Shown here one piece after another: positions 53,476-61,884 of a DNA stretch of 64,000 nt; positions within the stretch are counted from its first letter, which is position 1, and every line of letters starts with the position of its first letter. Position numbers and translations under genes: made by a program. This DNA comes from Actinomycetota bacterium. GTDB lineage: Bacteria; Actinomycetota; Actinomycetes; S36-B12. Location: assembly GCA_016717115.1 (NCBI GenBank), contig JADKGE010000007.1, positions 186,001 through 250,000 on the forward strand, written 5' to 3'. The notes under the pieces were generated by a model. The model ran no database searches and was not told where the DNA came from. It saw only the letters and a program-made list of their open reading frames with translations.

Positions 53476-54518
53476 CAGGCCAGGCTTGCCGCGAGTGCTG
53501 AGCGCAGTGCCTCGACGAGACGTCCCGTGCGCGGCCCGAAGGAGAGCAGGAGCGTGTCGTCCACGGCGACGACCCGCTTCTCCCGTCCCGCTCGCGTCTG
53601 CGCCACGCCGGGCAGTGCGACGAGACCGTCGACGCCGCCGACGGACTCCAGGCCCTTGGTCATGACGAGGATCACGTCGGGGTCGAGGGTGGCGACGGCC
53701 TCGGCCGTGATGGGCGTGAAGGCGTCGTAGCCCGCAGCGGCGCCCGCGTCGATGGCACCGGCAGCGTTGACGAGGGTGTCAGCCCCCGATCCCTCCCCGC
53801 CCACGAGGTAGATCGCCGACGTGCCCCGCACGTAGAGGAAGGCGACGCGCGCCGCGCCGGGGGAGGGAGCGACGTATGGGGTGCTGCCGCCGGCCTCGGC
53901 GATGACGTCGTCCGCCACGGTCGAGGGCACGCCGACCGCCTCGGCGACGGCGCGCACGCGTGGCCCGAGGTCGGCAAGAGCCCAGGCCTCGGGCACCTCG
54001 ACGACGCGCACGCCGGCGTCCTCGATCTGGGCCACGGCCTCCTTGGGTGCGGTCGCGGCGTCGACGATCACCAGGTCGGGCCGCAGCGAGAGCACCTTCT
54101 CGGCGCTGGCGGCGTGGGCCTTGGTGACCACCTCGGCCGACTCGATCTGCGGCACGCCGCTGGTCTCGTCGCGACCGACCACCCGGTCGGCGATGCCGAG
54201 CGCCGCGAGGGTCTCGCCGACGCCGGTGGCCAGGCTGACGATGCGCTGGGGAGCCGTGGCCGGGAGGGCCGCGGCGGGCACGTCCGGCATGGGGACGTCG
54301 CCGGAGGTGATCGTGACGAGATGGGTGCCCGGCGCCGGCGACGACGCGGCGTCCGCGGGCGCGGGCGCGGCCTCCACACTCGATGCTGCCGAGGTCGCCG
54401 ACGATGCCGTGAGTGACGCCGAGGTCGACATCGTTGACCCGCAGGCCGCCGTTCCGAGGACGACAGCCGCGGCGAGCACGAACGGTGCGAGGGTCCGAGG
54501 CTCGGGAGGTCGCAGCAC
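53475..54518 (-). CDS. hmuT: Heme/iron substrate-binding lipoprotein
   Basis: The 347-residue protein has a lipobox in L-G-T-A-A-C, a Ser/Ala-rich linker and a PF01497-type binding fold, with R-I-V-S-L-A-T-G-V-G-E-T near the start and G-R-D-E-T-S. It is similar in design to HmuT of actinobacteria. GTG 54518 follows GATAAT by six bases, so the transcript is probably leaderless. First gene of the hmuTUV operon. Confidence 0.87.
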   Translation of the reverse strand: MLRPPEPRTLAPFVLAAAVVLGTAACGSTMSTSASLTASSATSAASSVEAAPAPADAASSPAPGTHLVTITSGDVPMPDVPAAALPATAPQRIVSLATGVGETLAALGIADRVVGRDETSGVPQIESAEVVTKAHAASAEKVLSLRPDLVIVDAATAPKEAVAQIEDAGVRVVEVPEAWALADLGPRVRAVAEAVGVPSTVADDVIAEAGGSTPYVAPSPGAARVAFLYVRGTSAIYLVGGEGSGADTLVNAAGAIDAGAAAGYDAFTPITAEAVATLDPDVILVMTKGLESVGGVDGLVALPGVAQTRAGREKRVVAVDDTLLLSFGPRTGRLVEALRSALAASLA

Positions 54519-54623
54519 GGGCTGATTATCGCCGCGTCCCGCCGGACGCGTGCCGATGCAGTGTCGGGAAGGTGCCGACGCAGCGTCAGGCGGAGACGTC
54601 CGAATCGTCCCTAACCTTCGCGT
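54519..54623. promoter_or_regulatory. Divergent promoter region between hmuT and the secreted protein genes
   Basis: On the plus strand TAACCT (54612-54617) stands six bases before GTG 54624; on the minus strand GATAAT stands six bases before GTG 54518. CCTAACCTT at about 54610-54618 matches one half of a DtxR/IdeR iron box, but no second half is seen, so iron control is only a possibility. Confidence 0.5.
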
Positions 54624-55181
54624 GTGCTCTCCCGCAGTCCCGCGCGTCGCGCCACCCGATCGACCGCGCTCTCCTTCGCCGCGGCACTGGCGGCTGTCCT
54701 CGCGTGCGCCGTCGCGTCCCCGGCTCAGGCCGTCCCCGTGCCGACCGCGGCGGGCGGCAGCTCGACCGTCACCACGACGAGCGGTCTGACGGTCACCGCG
54801 ACCCCGGTGCGGCGGCTCGATCCCGCAGGCGCCGTCGTGCGCGTCAGCGGGAAGGGCTTCGACCGGACGGTCGGCATCTATGTGGCCCTGTGCGTGACAC
54901 CCAGGAAGGGCAGGCAGCCCTCGCCCTGCGGCGGAGGCGTCAACACCGGCGGCACGAGTCCCGCGTCGGCGTGGATCTCCTCCAACCCGCCGCCCTACGG
55001 ATCGAACCTCGCGGTGCCCTTCGGCCGGGGAGGCTCCTTCGTCGCTCGCCTGCAGGTCTCGTCGATGATCGGCACCATCGACTGCCGCACGGTCTCGTGC
55101 TCTATCGTGACAAGGGCCGACCATACCCATCCCGGCGAACGCGGCTCCGACGTCGCCGTGCGCGTCACCTTCGCTCCCTGA
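54624..55181 (+). CDS. Secreted neocarzinostatin-like immunoglobulin-fold protein
   Basis: The 185-residue protein has a signal peptide ending A-Q-A before residue 37. The mature part has V-V-R-V-S-G-K-G-F-D-R and Y-V-A-L-C, which resemble the neocarzinostatin fold, and two Cys pairs: C-x11-C and C-x4-C. The x4 spacing matches the second disulfide of neocarzinostatin. Such proteins occur near heme-uptake genes in some actinobacteria. A role in binding heme or a small ligand outside the cell is inferred. The start is leaderless. Confidence 0.68.
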   Translation: MLSRSPARRATRSTALSFAAALAAVLACAVASPAQAVPVPTAAGGSSTVTTTSGLTVTATPVRRLDPAGAVVRVSGKGFDRTVGIYVALCVTPRKGRQPSPCGGGVNTGGTSPASAWISSNPPPYGSNLAVPFGRGGSFVARLQVSSMIGTIDCRTVSCSIVTRADHTHPGERGSDVAVRVTFAP

Positions 55182-55235
55182 GCCCGCCCCGTTCCCACGC
55201 CCGACCGCCCACCGCATGACCCCGGAGGAGACACC

Positions 55236-56031
55236 ATGAAGAGCACGAGCCGACATGCCGCGATCGTCACCGCCGCCCTGTTGATCGCCGGGGGAGCACT
55301 CGCCGGTCCTGCGGCGGCCGACGGCGCCTACGACGCCACCGTCGCCGGCTTCAGCAGTCCCACGCCACTGGTGGCGCTGGCGACGTCGTCGACGCAGCAG
55401 GTGGTCGTGGGCAACCTGCCGGCCGGGGTCGGTGTCTACGCGCTGCACTGCAAGGTGCCCGCCGACCCGCGCCAGCCACCGACGGCGTGCGACGCATCGA
55501 CCGGCTCCCTCGCCTACGTGCCGGCTGTCGCGGCGGCGCGCCTCGTTGACCACTCCGTTGAAGATCAACGGGGAGTTCTTCGGCACCAACCCCAACCCGA
55601 CGGCCGGACCGTCGACGGGCGAGTCGGTGGACTGTCGCGCGGCCACGGGCAACCCCCGCTCGACGACCTGCGCCGTGTACATCCTCGGTGCCGGCAAGGA
55701 GAGCGCCAACCCTGCCTACATCCGGTTCTTCCCCACAGTCTTCTCGCCCGTGAAGCCCGATCGTCGGGCCGACGCGGCGCGGATCACCATCGAGGACATG
55801 GTGCTCACGAAGGACAGCAAGGTCTCGCTGTCCGCGGGCACTCCGTCTGCGTTCTCGATCTCCACGTCGTCGGGCCTGACCCCGTCCGTCTCCGGCGACA
55901 ACTGCTCGGTCTCCCAAGGGCAGATCACGGCCCTGAAGAGCAGCGGGCTGTGCACGCTGCGGATCACGACGACCGGCGGCCGCAACTACCTTCCGCTGGT
56001 CACGACCCAGGTGTTCAGCCTGACGACGTAG
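55236..56031 (+). CDS. Secreted protein with Ig-like C-terminus, frameshifted in this sequence
   Basis: The protein starts with a signal peptide ending P-A-A-A-D-G. A beta-rich domain with Q-Q-V-V-V-G-N-L-P and Y-A-L-H-C follows, which resembles the mature part of the preceding protein. The frame breaks near base 55545 (V-A-A-A-R-L-V, then L-T-T-P-L-K-I-N-G in another frame). Removing one base, or adding two, gives about 264 residues. The C-terminal 80 residues look like a bacterial Ig-like domain with C-S-V-S-Q-G-Q-I-T-A-L. It sits 54 bases after the previous gene. Probably the same heme-uptake context. Confidence 0.65.
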
Positions 56032-56058
56032 CAGGCCGGAGGGCGGCCATCGCGGGCG

Positions 56059-56634
56059 TCAAGCCCGGTCGAGCCCGCCGCGGATGAACGACAAGGTCGC
56101 GGCCGTCTCGGTGGCCGGGTCGGCTTCGGCGGTCTCGATCCGGGTGATGGCGGCCTCGACGACCCCCCAAACGTAGGTAGACAGTCGGGCCGGCTCGCTC
56201 ACGTTCAGCGCCACGAGTGACTCCTGCAGCGGGGCGATGAGCTCGCGGTGGAGAAGGCCGACCTCTGCGCGCCTCGTGGGCGGCAGCTCGATCGAGCCCG
56301 CTGCCCTGACCAGGGCGTGGCGACCGTCGGCCACATAGCCCAGCACGGCCTCCACCCAGGCGTCGACGACCGTCGCGGGCTCGGCCTTGTCGGCCGTGGC
56401 GGACCGCAGGTGATCGGCCCAGTCGGTCAACTCGTCGACGAGCACGTCGGCAACGAGGTCACCCGCTCCGCTGTAGTACTCGTAGACAGCCGATCGCGAC
56501 AGCCCGACCTCAGCGGCAACCTCGGCCACCGTGAAGGACCGACCACGCAGGATCAGCCCGGTGGCGGCGGTCAGGAGGTCGGCGCGGCGCAGCTCGCGAT
56601 TCTCGGCGACCGTCGGTGCGCTGATTCTCGGCAT
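56059..56634 (-). CDS. TetR family transcriptional regulator
   Basis: The 191-residue protein has an N-terminal helix-turn-helix (residues about 15-60, F-T-V-A-E-V-A-A-E-V-G-L-S-R-S-A-V-Y-E-Y-Y) and a ligand-binding C-terminal part. The start at 56634 (M-P-R-I-S-A-P-T-V) was chosen because the upstream in-frame region is arginine-rich and unlike the family. The target is unknown. Its 3' end faces the secreted protein gene. Confidence 0.85.
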   Translation of the reverse strand: MPRISAPTVAENRELRRADLLTAATGLILRGRSFTVAEVAAEVGLSRSAVYEYYSGAGDLVADVLVDELTDWADHLRSATADKAEPATVVDAWVEAVLGYVADGRHALVRAAGSIELPPTRRAEVGLLHRELIAPLQESLVALNVSEPARLSTYVWGVVEAAITRIETAEADPATETAATLSFIRGGLDRA

Positions 56635-56679
56635 CTGCCTCGCCCTTCGTCGTGCGGAACCTGGCCGGTCTACAGCGAA

Positions 56680-56705
56680 AAGGCGTCCCCCCACGGAGAC
56701 GCCTT
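56680..56705 (-). terminator. Terminator after rpsT
   Basis: An eight-base stem (AAGGCGTC with GACGCCTT) closes a ten-base loop. On the minus strand it is followed by TTTT. It lies about 35 bases after the rpsT stop. Confidence 0.75.
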
Positions 56706-56740
56706 CATGCCTGTGGTGCGGTCGTGCCGGTGGTGCAGTT

Positions 56741-57001
56741 CTAGAGGGCCGCGACCTTCTTGTCGATGGCCGACTTGCGGTTGGCCGCCTGGTTGGCGTG
56801 GATGACGCCCTTGCTGGCTGCCTTGTCCAGCGCCTGACCTGCCTCGCGGGCATAGGTGGTGGCCGCTGCGGTGTCGCCGGCGTCGGCGGCCTCGCGGAAC
56901 TTGCGCACCGAAGTCTTCAACGAGGACTTGACCGCCTTGTTGCGCTGACGGGCCTTCTCGTTGGTGCGGTTGCGCTTGATCTGCGACTTGATGTTCGCCA
57001 C
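56741..57001 (-). CDS. rpsT: 30S ribosomal protein S20
   Basis: S20 is a primary 16S rRNA-binding protein. The 86-residue basic product reads M-A-N-I-K-S-Q-I-K-R-N-R-T-N-E-K, the standard opening, and contains G-V-I-H-A-N-Q-A-A-N-R-K-S. The start codon is GTG 57001. It is divergent from lepA, the usual arrangement. Confidence 0.96.
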   Translation of the reverse strand: MANIKSQIKRNRTNEKARQRNKAVKSSLKTSVRKFREAADAGDTAAATTYAREAGQALDKAASKGVIHANQAANRKSAIDKKVAAL

Positions 57002-57113
57002 GGGGACAACTTTCGTGAGTACGGGAAAAGACTGGGTGAAGCGGGGTCCAAGATTACCCGTAGGCTGCTCCCTAGCCCAAATCGCCCCCCATTCGCCCTC
57101 GTGAGGAACCTCC

Positions 57114-58945
57114 GTGTCCGTCCCGCAGCCCGGCAGCACCGACCCGTCGGTGATCCGGAATTTCTGCATCATCGCCCACATCGACCATGGCAAGTCGACG
57201 CTGGCCGACCGGATGCTGCAGCAGACCGGGGTCGTCGACGGCGGGCGATGCGCGCCCAGTACCTCGACCGGATGGACATCGAGCGCGAGCGCGGCATCAC
57301 CATCAAGTCGCAGGCGGTCCGGCTGCCCTTCACAGCGGACGACGGCGGCACGTTCGTCCTGAACCTGATCGACACCCCCGGCCACGTCGACTTCACCTAC
57401 GAGGTCTCCCGCTCGCTGGCCGCCTGCGAGGGGGCGGTGCTGCTCGTCGACGCGGCGCAGGGCATCGAGGCCCAGACGCTTGCCAACCTCTACCTCGCCC
57501 TGGAGAACGACCTCGCGATCATCCCGGTGCTCAACAAGATCGACCTGCCCGCGGCGCAGCCCGAGAAGTACGCTGCCGAGCTCTCCCGCATCATCGGCTG
57601 CGAGCCCGACGACGTGCTCAGGGTCTCCGCCAAGACGGGTGTCGGCGTGCACGAGCTGCTCGAGAAGATCGTGCGCGACATCCCCGCCCCTGTCGGCGCG
57701 GCGGACGCGCCGGCGCGCGCGATGATCTTCGACTCGGTCTACGACACCTATCGCGGCGTCATCACCTACATCCGCGTCATCGACGGGCATATCTCCACGC
57801 GGGAGCGCATCCAGATGATGTCCACCGGCGCCATCCACGAGCTGCTCGAGGTCGGGGTCATCTCGCCGGAGGCCGTTCCGGCAAAGGGTCTCGGGGTCGG
57901 CGAGGTGGGCTACCTGATCACCGGCGTGAAGGACGTCCGCCAATCCCGTGTCGGCGACACGATCACCTCCGAACGCAAGGGCGCCACCGAGGCGCTCGGC
58001 GGCTACCGCGACCCCAAGCCGATGGTCTACTCCGGCCTCTACCCGATCGACGGCTCCGACTACCCCGAGCTGCGCGACGCACTGGACAAGTTGAAGCTCA
58101 ACGACGCCGCACTTGCCTATGAGCCCGAGACCTCGGTCGCGCTGGGCTTCGGCTTCCGCTGCGGCTTCCTCGGGCTGCTGCACCTGGAGATCGTCCGCGA
58201 GCGGCTCGAGCGCGAGTTCGACCTCGACCTGATCTCCACCCAGCCCAACGTCGTCTACCGGGTGTTCAGCGACGACGGTGAGGAGATCATCGTCACGAAC
58301 CCCAGCGAGTTCCCGACGCAGAAGGTCGCCAAGATCCTCGAGCCGATCGTGAAGTCGACCATCATCACGCCCAGCGAGTTCGTGGGCACCGTCATGGAGC
58401 TGTGCCAGCAGCGCCGCGGCGTCATGCTCGGGATGGACTACCTGTCGGAGGACCGCGTCGAGATGCGGTACACGCTGCCGCTCGCCGAGATCGTCTTCGA
58501 CTTCTTCGACCAGCTCAAGTCGCGCACGCGGGGTTACGCATCCCTCGACTACGACGTCACCGGCGAGCAGGAGGCCGACCTCGTCAAGGTCGACATCCTG
58601 CTGCACGGCGAGCCGGTCGACGCGTTCAGCGCGATCGTGCACAAGGACAAGGCCATGGCCTACGGGGTCATGATGACCGCGAAGCTGAAGGAGCTCATCC
58701 CGCGCCAGCAGTTCGAGGTGCCGATCCAGGCGGCGATCGGGTCACGTGTCATCACGCGCGAGACCATCCGCGCGATGCGCAAGGACGTCCTCGCCAAGTG
58801 CTACGGCGGCGACATCTCCCGCAAGCGCAAGCTCCTCGAGAAGCAGAAGGAGGGCAAGAAGCGCATGAAGATGGTCGGCCGGGTCGAAGTGCCGCAGGAA
58901 GCCTTCATCGCCGCGCTCTCCACCTCCGACGCGCCCAAGAAGTAG
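57114..58945 (+). CDS. lepA: Elongation factor 4 (LepA), frameshifted in this sequence
   Basis: LepA is a ribosome-bound GTPase that acts in translation under stress or in 30S maturation. GTG 57114 has GAGGAA upstream. The G1 motif A-H-I-D-H-G-K-S-T is in the first frame. After T-G-V-V-D at about 57240 the frame changes, and the continuation R-A-M-R-A-Q-Y-L-D-R-M-D-I-E is in the third frame of the same gene. One missing C in GACGGCGGGCGATG restores V-D-G-R-A-M-R. The rest is normal: D-T-P-G-H-V-D, N-K-I-D, the LepA C-terminal domain and K-K-R-M-K ending. About 611 residues once repaired. Sequencing error is likely. Confidence 0.93.
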
Positions 58946-58947
58946 CC

Positions 58948-60096
58948 GTGCCGGACCGTCGGCCGTTCGGGCTGTACGTCCATGTTCCCTTCTGCAGCAG
59001 CCGCTGCGGCTACTGCGACTTCAACACCTACACGGCGGGCGAGCTCGGCGGGTCCGTGCACCGCGACACCTTCCACGAGGTGCTGGCGACGGAGGTCCGA
59101 TTCGCGGCGGAGAGCATGGGCGACGCGCGTCGCGAGGTCGACACCGTGTTCGTCGGCGGGGGCACCCCGACCCTCCTCGGCTCGCACGGTCTCAACGCCG
59201 TCCTCGAGGCCATCCGCGGCGAGTTCGGGCTTGCGCCCGGCGCGGAGATCACCACGGAGGCCAACCCCGACAGCGTCGACGAACGGATGCTCGCCGAGCT
59301 TCGAGCGGGAGGCTTCACGCGCATCTCGTTCGGGATGCAGAGCACGTCGACGGCGGTGCTGCGCATCCTGGATCGCACGCACACCCCCGGAGCCAGCCTC
59401 GAGGCGGCCCGGTCGGCAGCCACGGCCGGCTTCGAGCACGTCAACCTCGACCTGATCTACGGCACGCCCGGCGAGAGTGACGACGACCTGCGCAGGTCGG
59501 TCGCCGACGCCGTCGAAGCCGGCGTCGACCACGTCTCCGCGTACGCGCTCATCGTCGAGGACCGCACCCCTCTAGCCAGGCGGGTACGCCGCGGCGAGAT
59601 TCCGGCACCCGACGATGACGAGATGGCCGACCGGTACGTCATCGTCGACGACCTCCTCACCGACGCGGGGATGGCCTGGTACGAGGTCTCCAACTGGGCG
59701 CGCCCGGGAGGCGAGTGCCGACACAACCTGGGGTACTGGGCGGGCGACGGCTGGTGGGGCATCGGCCCTGGCGCGCACAGCCACCTGGGGGGCGTCCGCT
59801 GGTGGAACGTCAAGCATCCGAGCACGTACGCCGGCCTGCTCGCCGAGGGGCGGTCGCCGGAGGCCGAGCGCGAGGAGCTCACGGCCGAGCAGCGGAACAT
59901 GGAGCGAGTCATGCTCGGCCTGCGCCTGTCCGGCGGGCTGCCCCTCGATGCTGTGTCCGACGACGCCGCGTCGCGCGTGCCCGACCTCGTGGCACGCGGA
60001 CTGCTCGACCCGGAGGGAGTGGAGCGGGGCCGCCTGGCGCTCACGCTCCGGGGGCGTCTGCTCGCCGATGCGGTCATCCGCGACCTGGTTCCCTGA
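58948..60096 (+). CDS. hemW: Heme chaperone HemW (radical SAM)
   Basis: HemW is a radical SAM protein that binds heme and was long named oxygen-independent coproporphyrinogen oxidase-like. The 382-residue protein has the cluster motif C16-x3-C20-x2-C23, then F (CSSRCGYCDF), G-G-G-T-P and the family I-S-F-G-M-Q-S. The extra N-terminal cysteine of true HemN is absent, which favours HemW. It lies two bases after lepA, the common order. Confidence 0.9.
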   Translation: MPDRRPFGLYVHVPFCSSRCGYCDFNTYTAGELGGSVHRDTFHEVLATEVRFAAESMGDARREVDTVFVGGGTPTLLGSHGLNAVLEAIRGEFGLAPGAEITTEANPDSVDERMLAELRAGGFTRISFGMQSTSTAVLRILDRTHTPGASLEAARSAATAGFEHVNLDLIYGTPGESDDDLRRSVADAVEAGVDHVSAYALIVEDRTPLARRVRRGEIPAPDDDEMADRYVIVDDLLTDAGMAWYEVSNWARPGGECRHNLGYWAGDGWWGIGPGAHSHLGGVRWWNVKHPSTYAGLLAEGRSPEAEREELTAEQRNMERVMLGLRLSGGLPLDAVSDDAASRVPDLVARGLLDPEGVERGRLALTLRGRLLADAVIRDLVP

Positions 60097-60099
60097 TCT

Positions 60100-60115
60100 T
60101 GCTACTCGGGTAGCA
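60100..60115. promoter_or_regulatory. Palindromic operator candidate before the toxin-antitoxin pair
   Basis: TGCTAC and GTAGCA form a six-base inverted repeat with a four-base spacer, 19 bases before the antitoxin start. Antitoxins of the ribbon-helix-helix type often bind such a site to repress their own operon. Confidence 0.45.
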
Positions 60116-60133
60116 CTGAAGTGGCATCGCAGC

Positions 60134-60364
60134 GTGAAACTCAGCGTGAGCCTGCCGGACGACGACGTCGCCTTCCTCGACGCCTGCGCTGCCCGCGGCG
60201 GCTTCCCGTCGCGATCCGTGGTGCTCCACCGAGCCGTCGCCCTTCTCCGGGCCGGGGATCTGGTCAGCGCATACGAGCACGCCTTCGCCGGGTGGGTCGC
60301 CGAGGGCGAGGCCGATCCGTGGAACGAGACGGTGGCGGACGGCCTCGACCCCGTGGCCGGCTGA
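60134..60364 (+). CDS. Ribbon-helix-helix antitoxin (MazE-like)
   Basis: The 76-residue protein begins V-K-L-S-V-S-L-P-D-D-D-V-A-F-L-D, a ribbon-helix-helix DNA-binding start typical of antitoxins. A longer acidic C-terminus (G-E-A-D-P-W-N-E-T-V-A-D-G) follows and probably wraps the toxin. GTG 60134 is the only start that gives this N-terminus. Three bases separate it from the toxin gene. Confidence 0.78.
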   Translation: MKLSVSLPDDDVAFLDACAARGGFPSRSVVLHRAVALLRAGDLVSAYEHAFAGWVAEGEADPWNETVADGLDPVAG

Positions 60365-60367
60365 ACC

Positions 60368-60715
60368 GTGAGGCGCGGTGACGTCTGCGTGGTCGACTTC
60401 GAACCGACCCTGGGCTCCGAGGCGGCGAGGGCGCGTCCGGCGGTGGTGGTCAGCAATGACGGGGCGAACATCGCGGCCGTCAGGTCGGGTCGTGGCGTCA
60501 TCACGGTCGTCCCCCTGACGACCAACACCGAGCGGGTGTTCTCCTTCCAGGCACTCATCCCCTCTGGCCAGTCGGGACTCGAGCACGACGGCAAGGCGAT
60601 GGCAGAACAGGTGCGGGCGGTCTCCGTCGCGAGAATGGGTCGAGTCATCGCCACGCTGCCCGAGCCGCTCATGGAGCGGGCCGACTCGGCCCTGCGCCTG
60701 CATCTCTCGCTGTGA
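60368..60715 (+). CDS. MazF/PemK family toxin
   Basis: The 115-residue protein starts M-R-R-G-D-V-C-V-V-D-F and shows P-T-L-G-S-E-x-x-x-x-R-P-A-V-V-V and V-V-P-L-T-T-N, the standard MazF motifs. MazF toxins are sequence-specific endoribonucleases. It pairs with the antitoxin directly upstream. The pair lies between hemW and hrcA, where such a module is not part of the core order. Confidence 0.85.
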   Translation: MRRGDVCVVDFEPTLGSEAARARPAVVVSNDGANIAAVRSGRGVITVVPLTTNTERVFSFQALIPSGQSGLEHDGKAMAEQVRAVSVARMGRVIATLPEPLMERADSALRLHLSL

Positions 60716-60775
60716 GTGCTTCACCCCCCTCGCCCCTGTGCAGCGGCGCACCGGGTCGCGTCCCATGAAGTAGGC

Positions 60776-60802
60776 TTGGCACTCCCGGCACGCGAGTGCC
60801 AA
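60776..60802. promoter_or_regulatory. CIRCE operator of hrcA
   Basis: TTGGCACTC, a nine-base spacer and GAGTGCCAA form the standard CIRCE inverted repeat (consensus TTAGCACTC-N9-GAGTGCTAA, here with G:C in place of A:T at position three). HrcA binds it. A TAGGCT -10 (60771-60776) overlaps its left arm, so binding would block initiation. Confidence 0.93.
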
Positions 60803-60836
60803 GGTGACGAAGGACCAGCGTTCGGTGGAGGTGCGC

Positions 60837-61871
60837 ATGCTCGAGGAGCGACGTCTCGCGGTGCTGCGCGCCATCGTCGAGGACTACGTGTCCACTCACG
60901 AGCCCGTGGGCTCGAAGGCTCTGGTGGAGCGGCATCATCTGGGTGTCTCGCCGGCCACGATCCGCAACGACATGGCGGCCCTCGAGGACGAGGGCTACAT
61001 CGCCCAGCCGCACACGAGCGCCGGCCGCGTGCCCACCGACCTGGGGTACCGGCTGTTCGTCGACCGCCTGTCGGGTGTCAAGCCGCTGAGCCCGGCGGAG
61101 CGCCGCGCGATCCACCAGTTCCTCGACGACGCCGTCGACCTGGACGACGTCATGGCCCGCACGGTGCGACTGCTGGCCCAGATCACCAAGCAGGTGGCCC
61201 TCGTCCAGTACCCGTCGCTGTCGCGCAGCCGGGTGCGGCACGTCGAACTCGTCGCCCTGAGCTCGACACGGCTCATCATCGTCCTCATCGTCGACAGCGG
61301 ACGCGTCGAGCAGCGCATCATCGAGTGCACGGCGCCGATCCAGGAGCAGGTGCTGGCCGACCTGCGCTCGCGCCTGATCGTGGCGCTGTCCGACAAGACG
61401 TTCACGGACGTCCCCGACGCGCTGTCCGGCTTCGACCAGGCCTTCACCCCCGACGACCGCCCGATGGTGCGATCCGTGCTCGCGTCCATCCTGGAGATGG
61501 TCACCGAGCGACTCGACGAACGCATCATGCTCGGCGGCACCGCGCACCTGGCCCGGTACGGCGAGTCGTTCCCGATTGCGATCCAGCCGGTGCTCGAGGC
61601 GCTCGAGGAGCAGGTCGTCCTGCTGCGCCTGCTCGGCGAGGCCAACGTGCCGCAGGGGGTGACCCAACAGGGCGTCACCGTCCGCATCGGGCACGAGAAC
61701 CCGGTGGAGGGCCTCGAGGCGACGTCCGTCATCACCGCGAGGTACGCGCGCCGCGACCAGCCGGTCGCCTCCCTGGGGATCGTCGGACCGACGCACATGG
61801 ACTACCCGGGAACAATGAGCGCCGTGCATGCTGTTGCCCAGTACGTGAGCAGACTGCTGGACGAGCAGTGA
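60837..61871 (+). CDS. hrcA: Heat-inducible repressor HrcA
   Basis: HrcA represses heat-shock genes through CIRCE. The 344-residue protein has a winged-helix N-terminus (L-V-E-R-H-H-L-G-V-S-P-A-T-I-R-N-D) and the HrcA C-terminal domain. ATG 60837, starting M-L-E-E-R-R-L-A-V-L, follows GGAGG by five bases and matches the family start; GTG 60804 is too close to CIRCE. dnaJ follows after 13 bases. Confidence 0.93.
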   Translation: MLEERRLAVLRAIVEDYVSTHEPVGSKALVERHHLGVSPATIRNDMAALEDEGYIAQPHTSAGRVPTDLGYRLFVDRLSGVKPLSPAERRAIHQFLDDAVDLDDVMARTVRLLAQITKQVALVQYPSLSRSRVRHVELVALSSTRLIIVLIVDSGRVEQRIIECTAPIQEQVLADLRSRLIVALSDKTFTDVPDALSGFDQAFTPDDRPMVRSVLASILEMVTERLDERIMLGGTAHLARYGESFPIAIQPVLEALEEQVVLLRLLGEANVPQGVTQQGVTVRIGHENPVEGLEATSVITARYARRDQPVASLGIVGPTHMDYPGTMSAVHAVAQYVSRLLDEQ

Positions 61872-61884
61872 GTCGGGACGACGA

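Noticed and set aside
54606..54620. DtxR/IdeR iron box before the secreted protein gene
   Set aside because: Only one half-site (CCTAACCTT) is seen, and the second half is not present. It may be just the -10 element.
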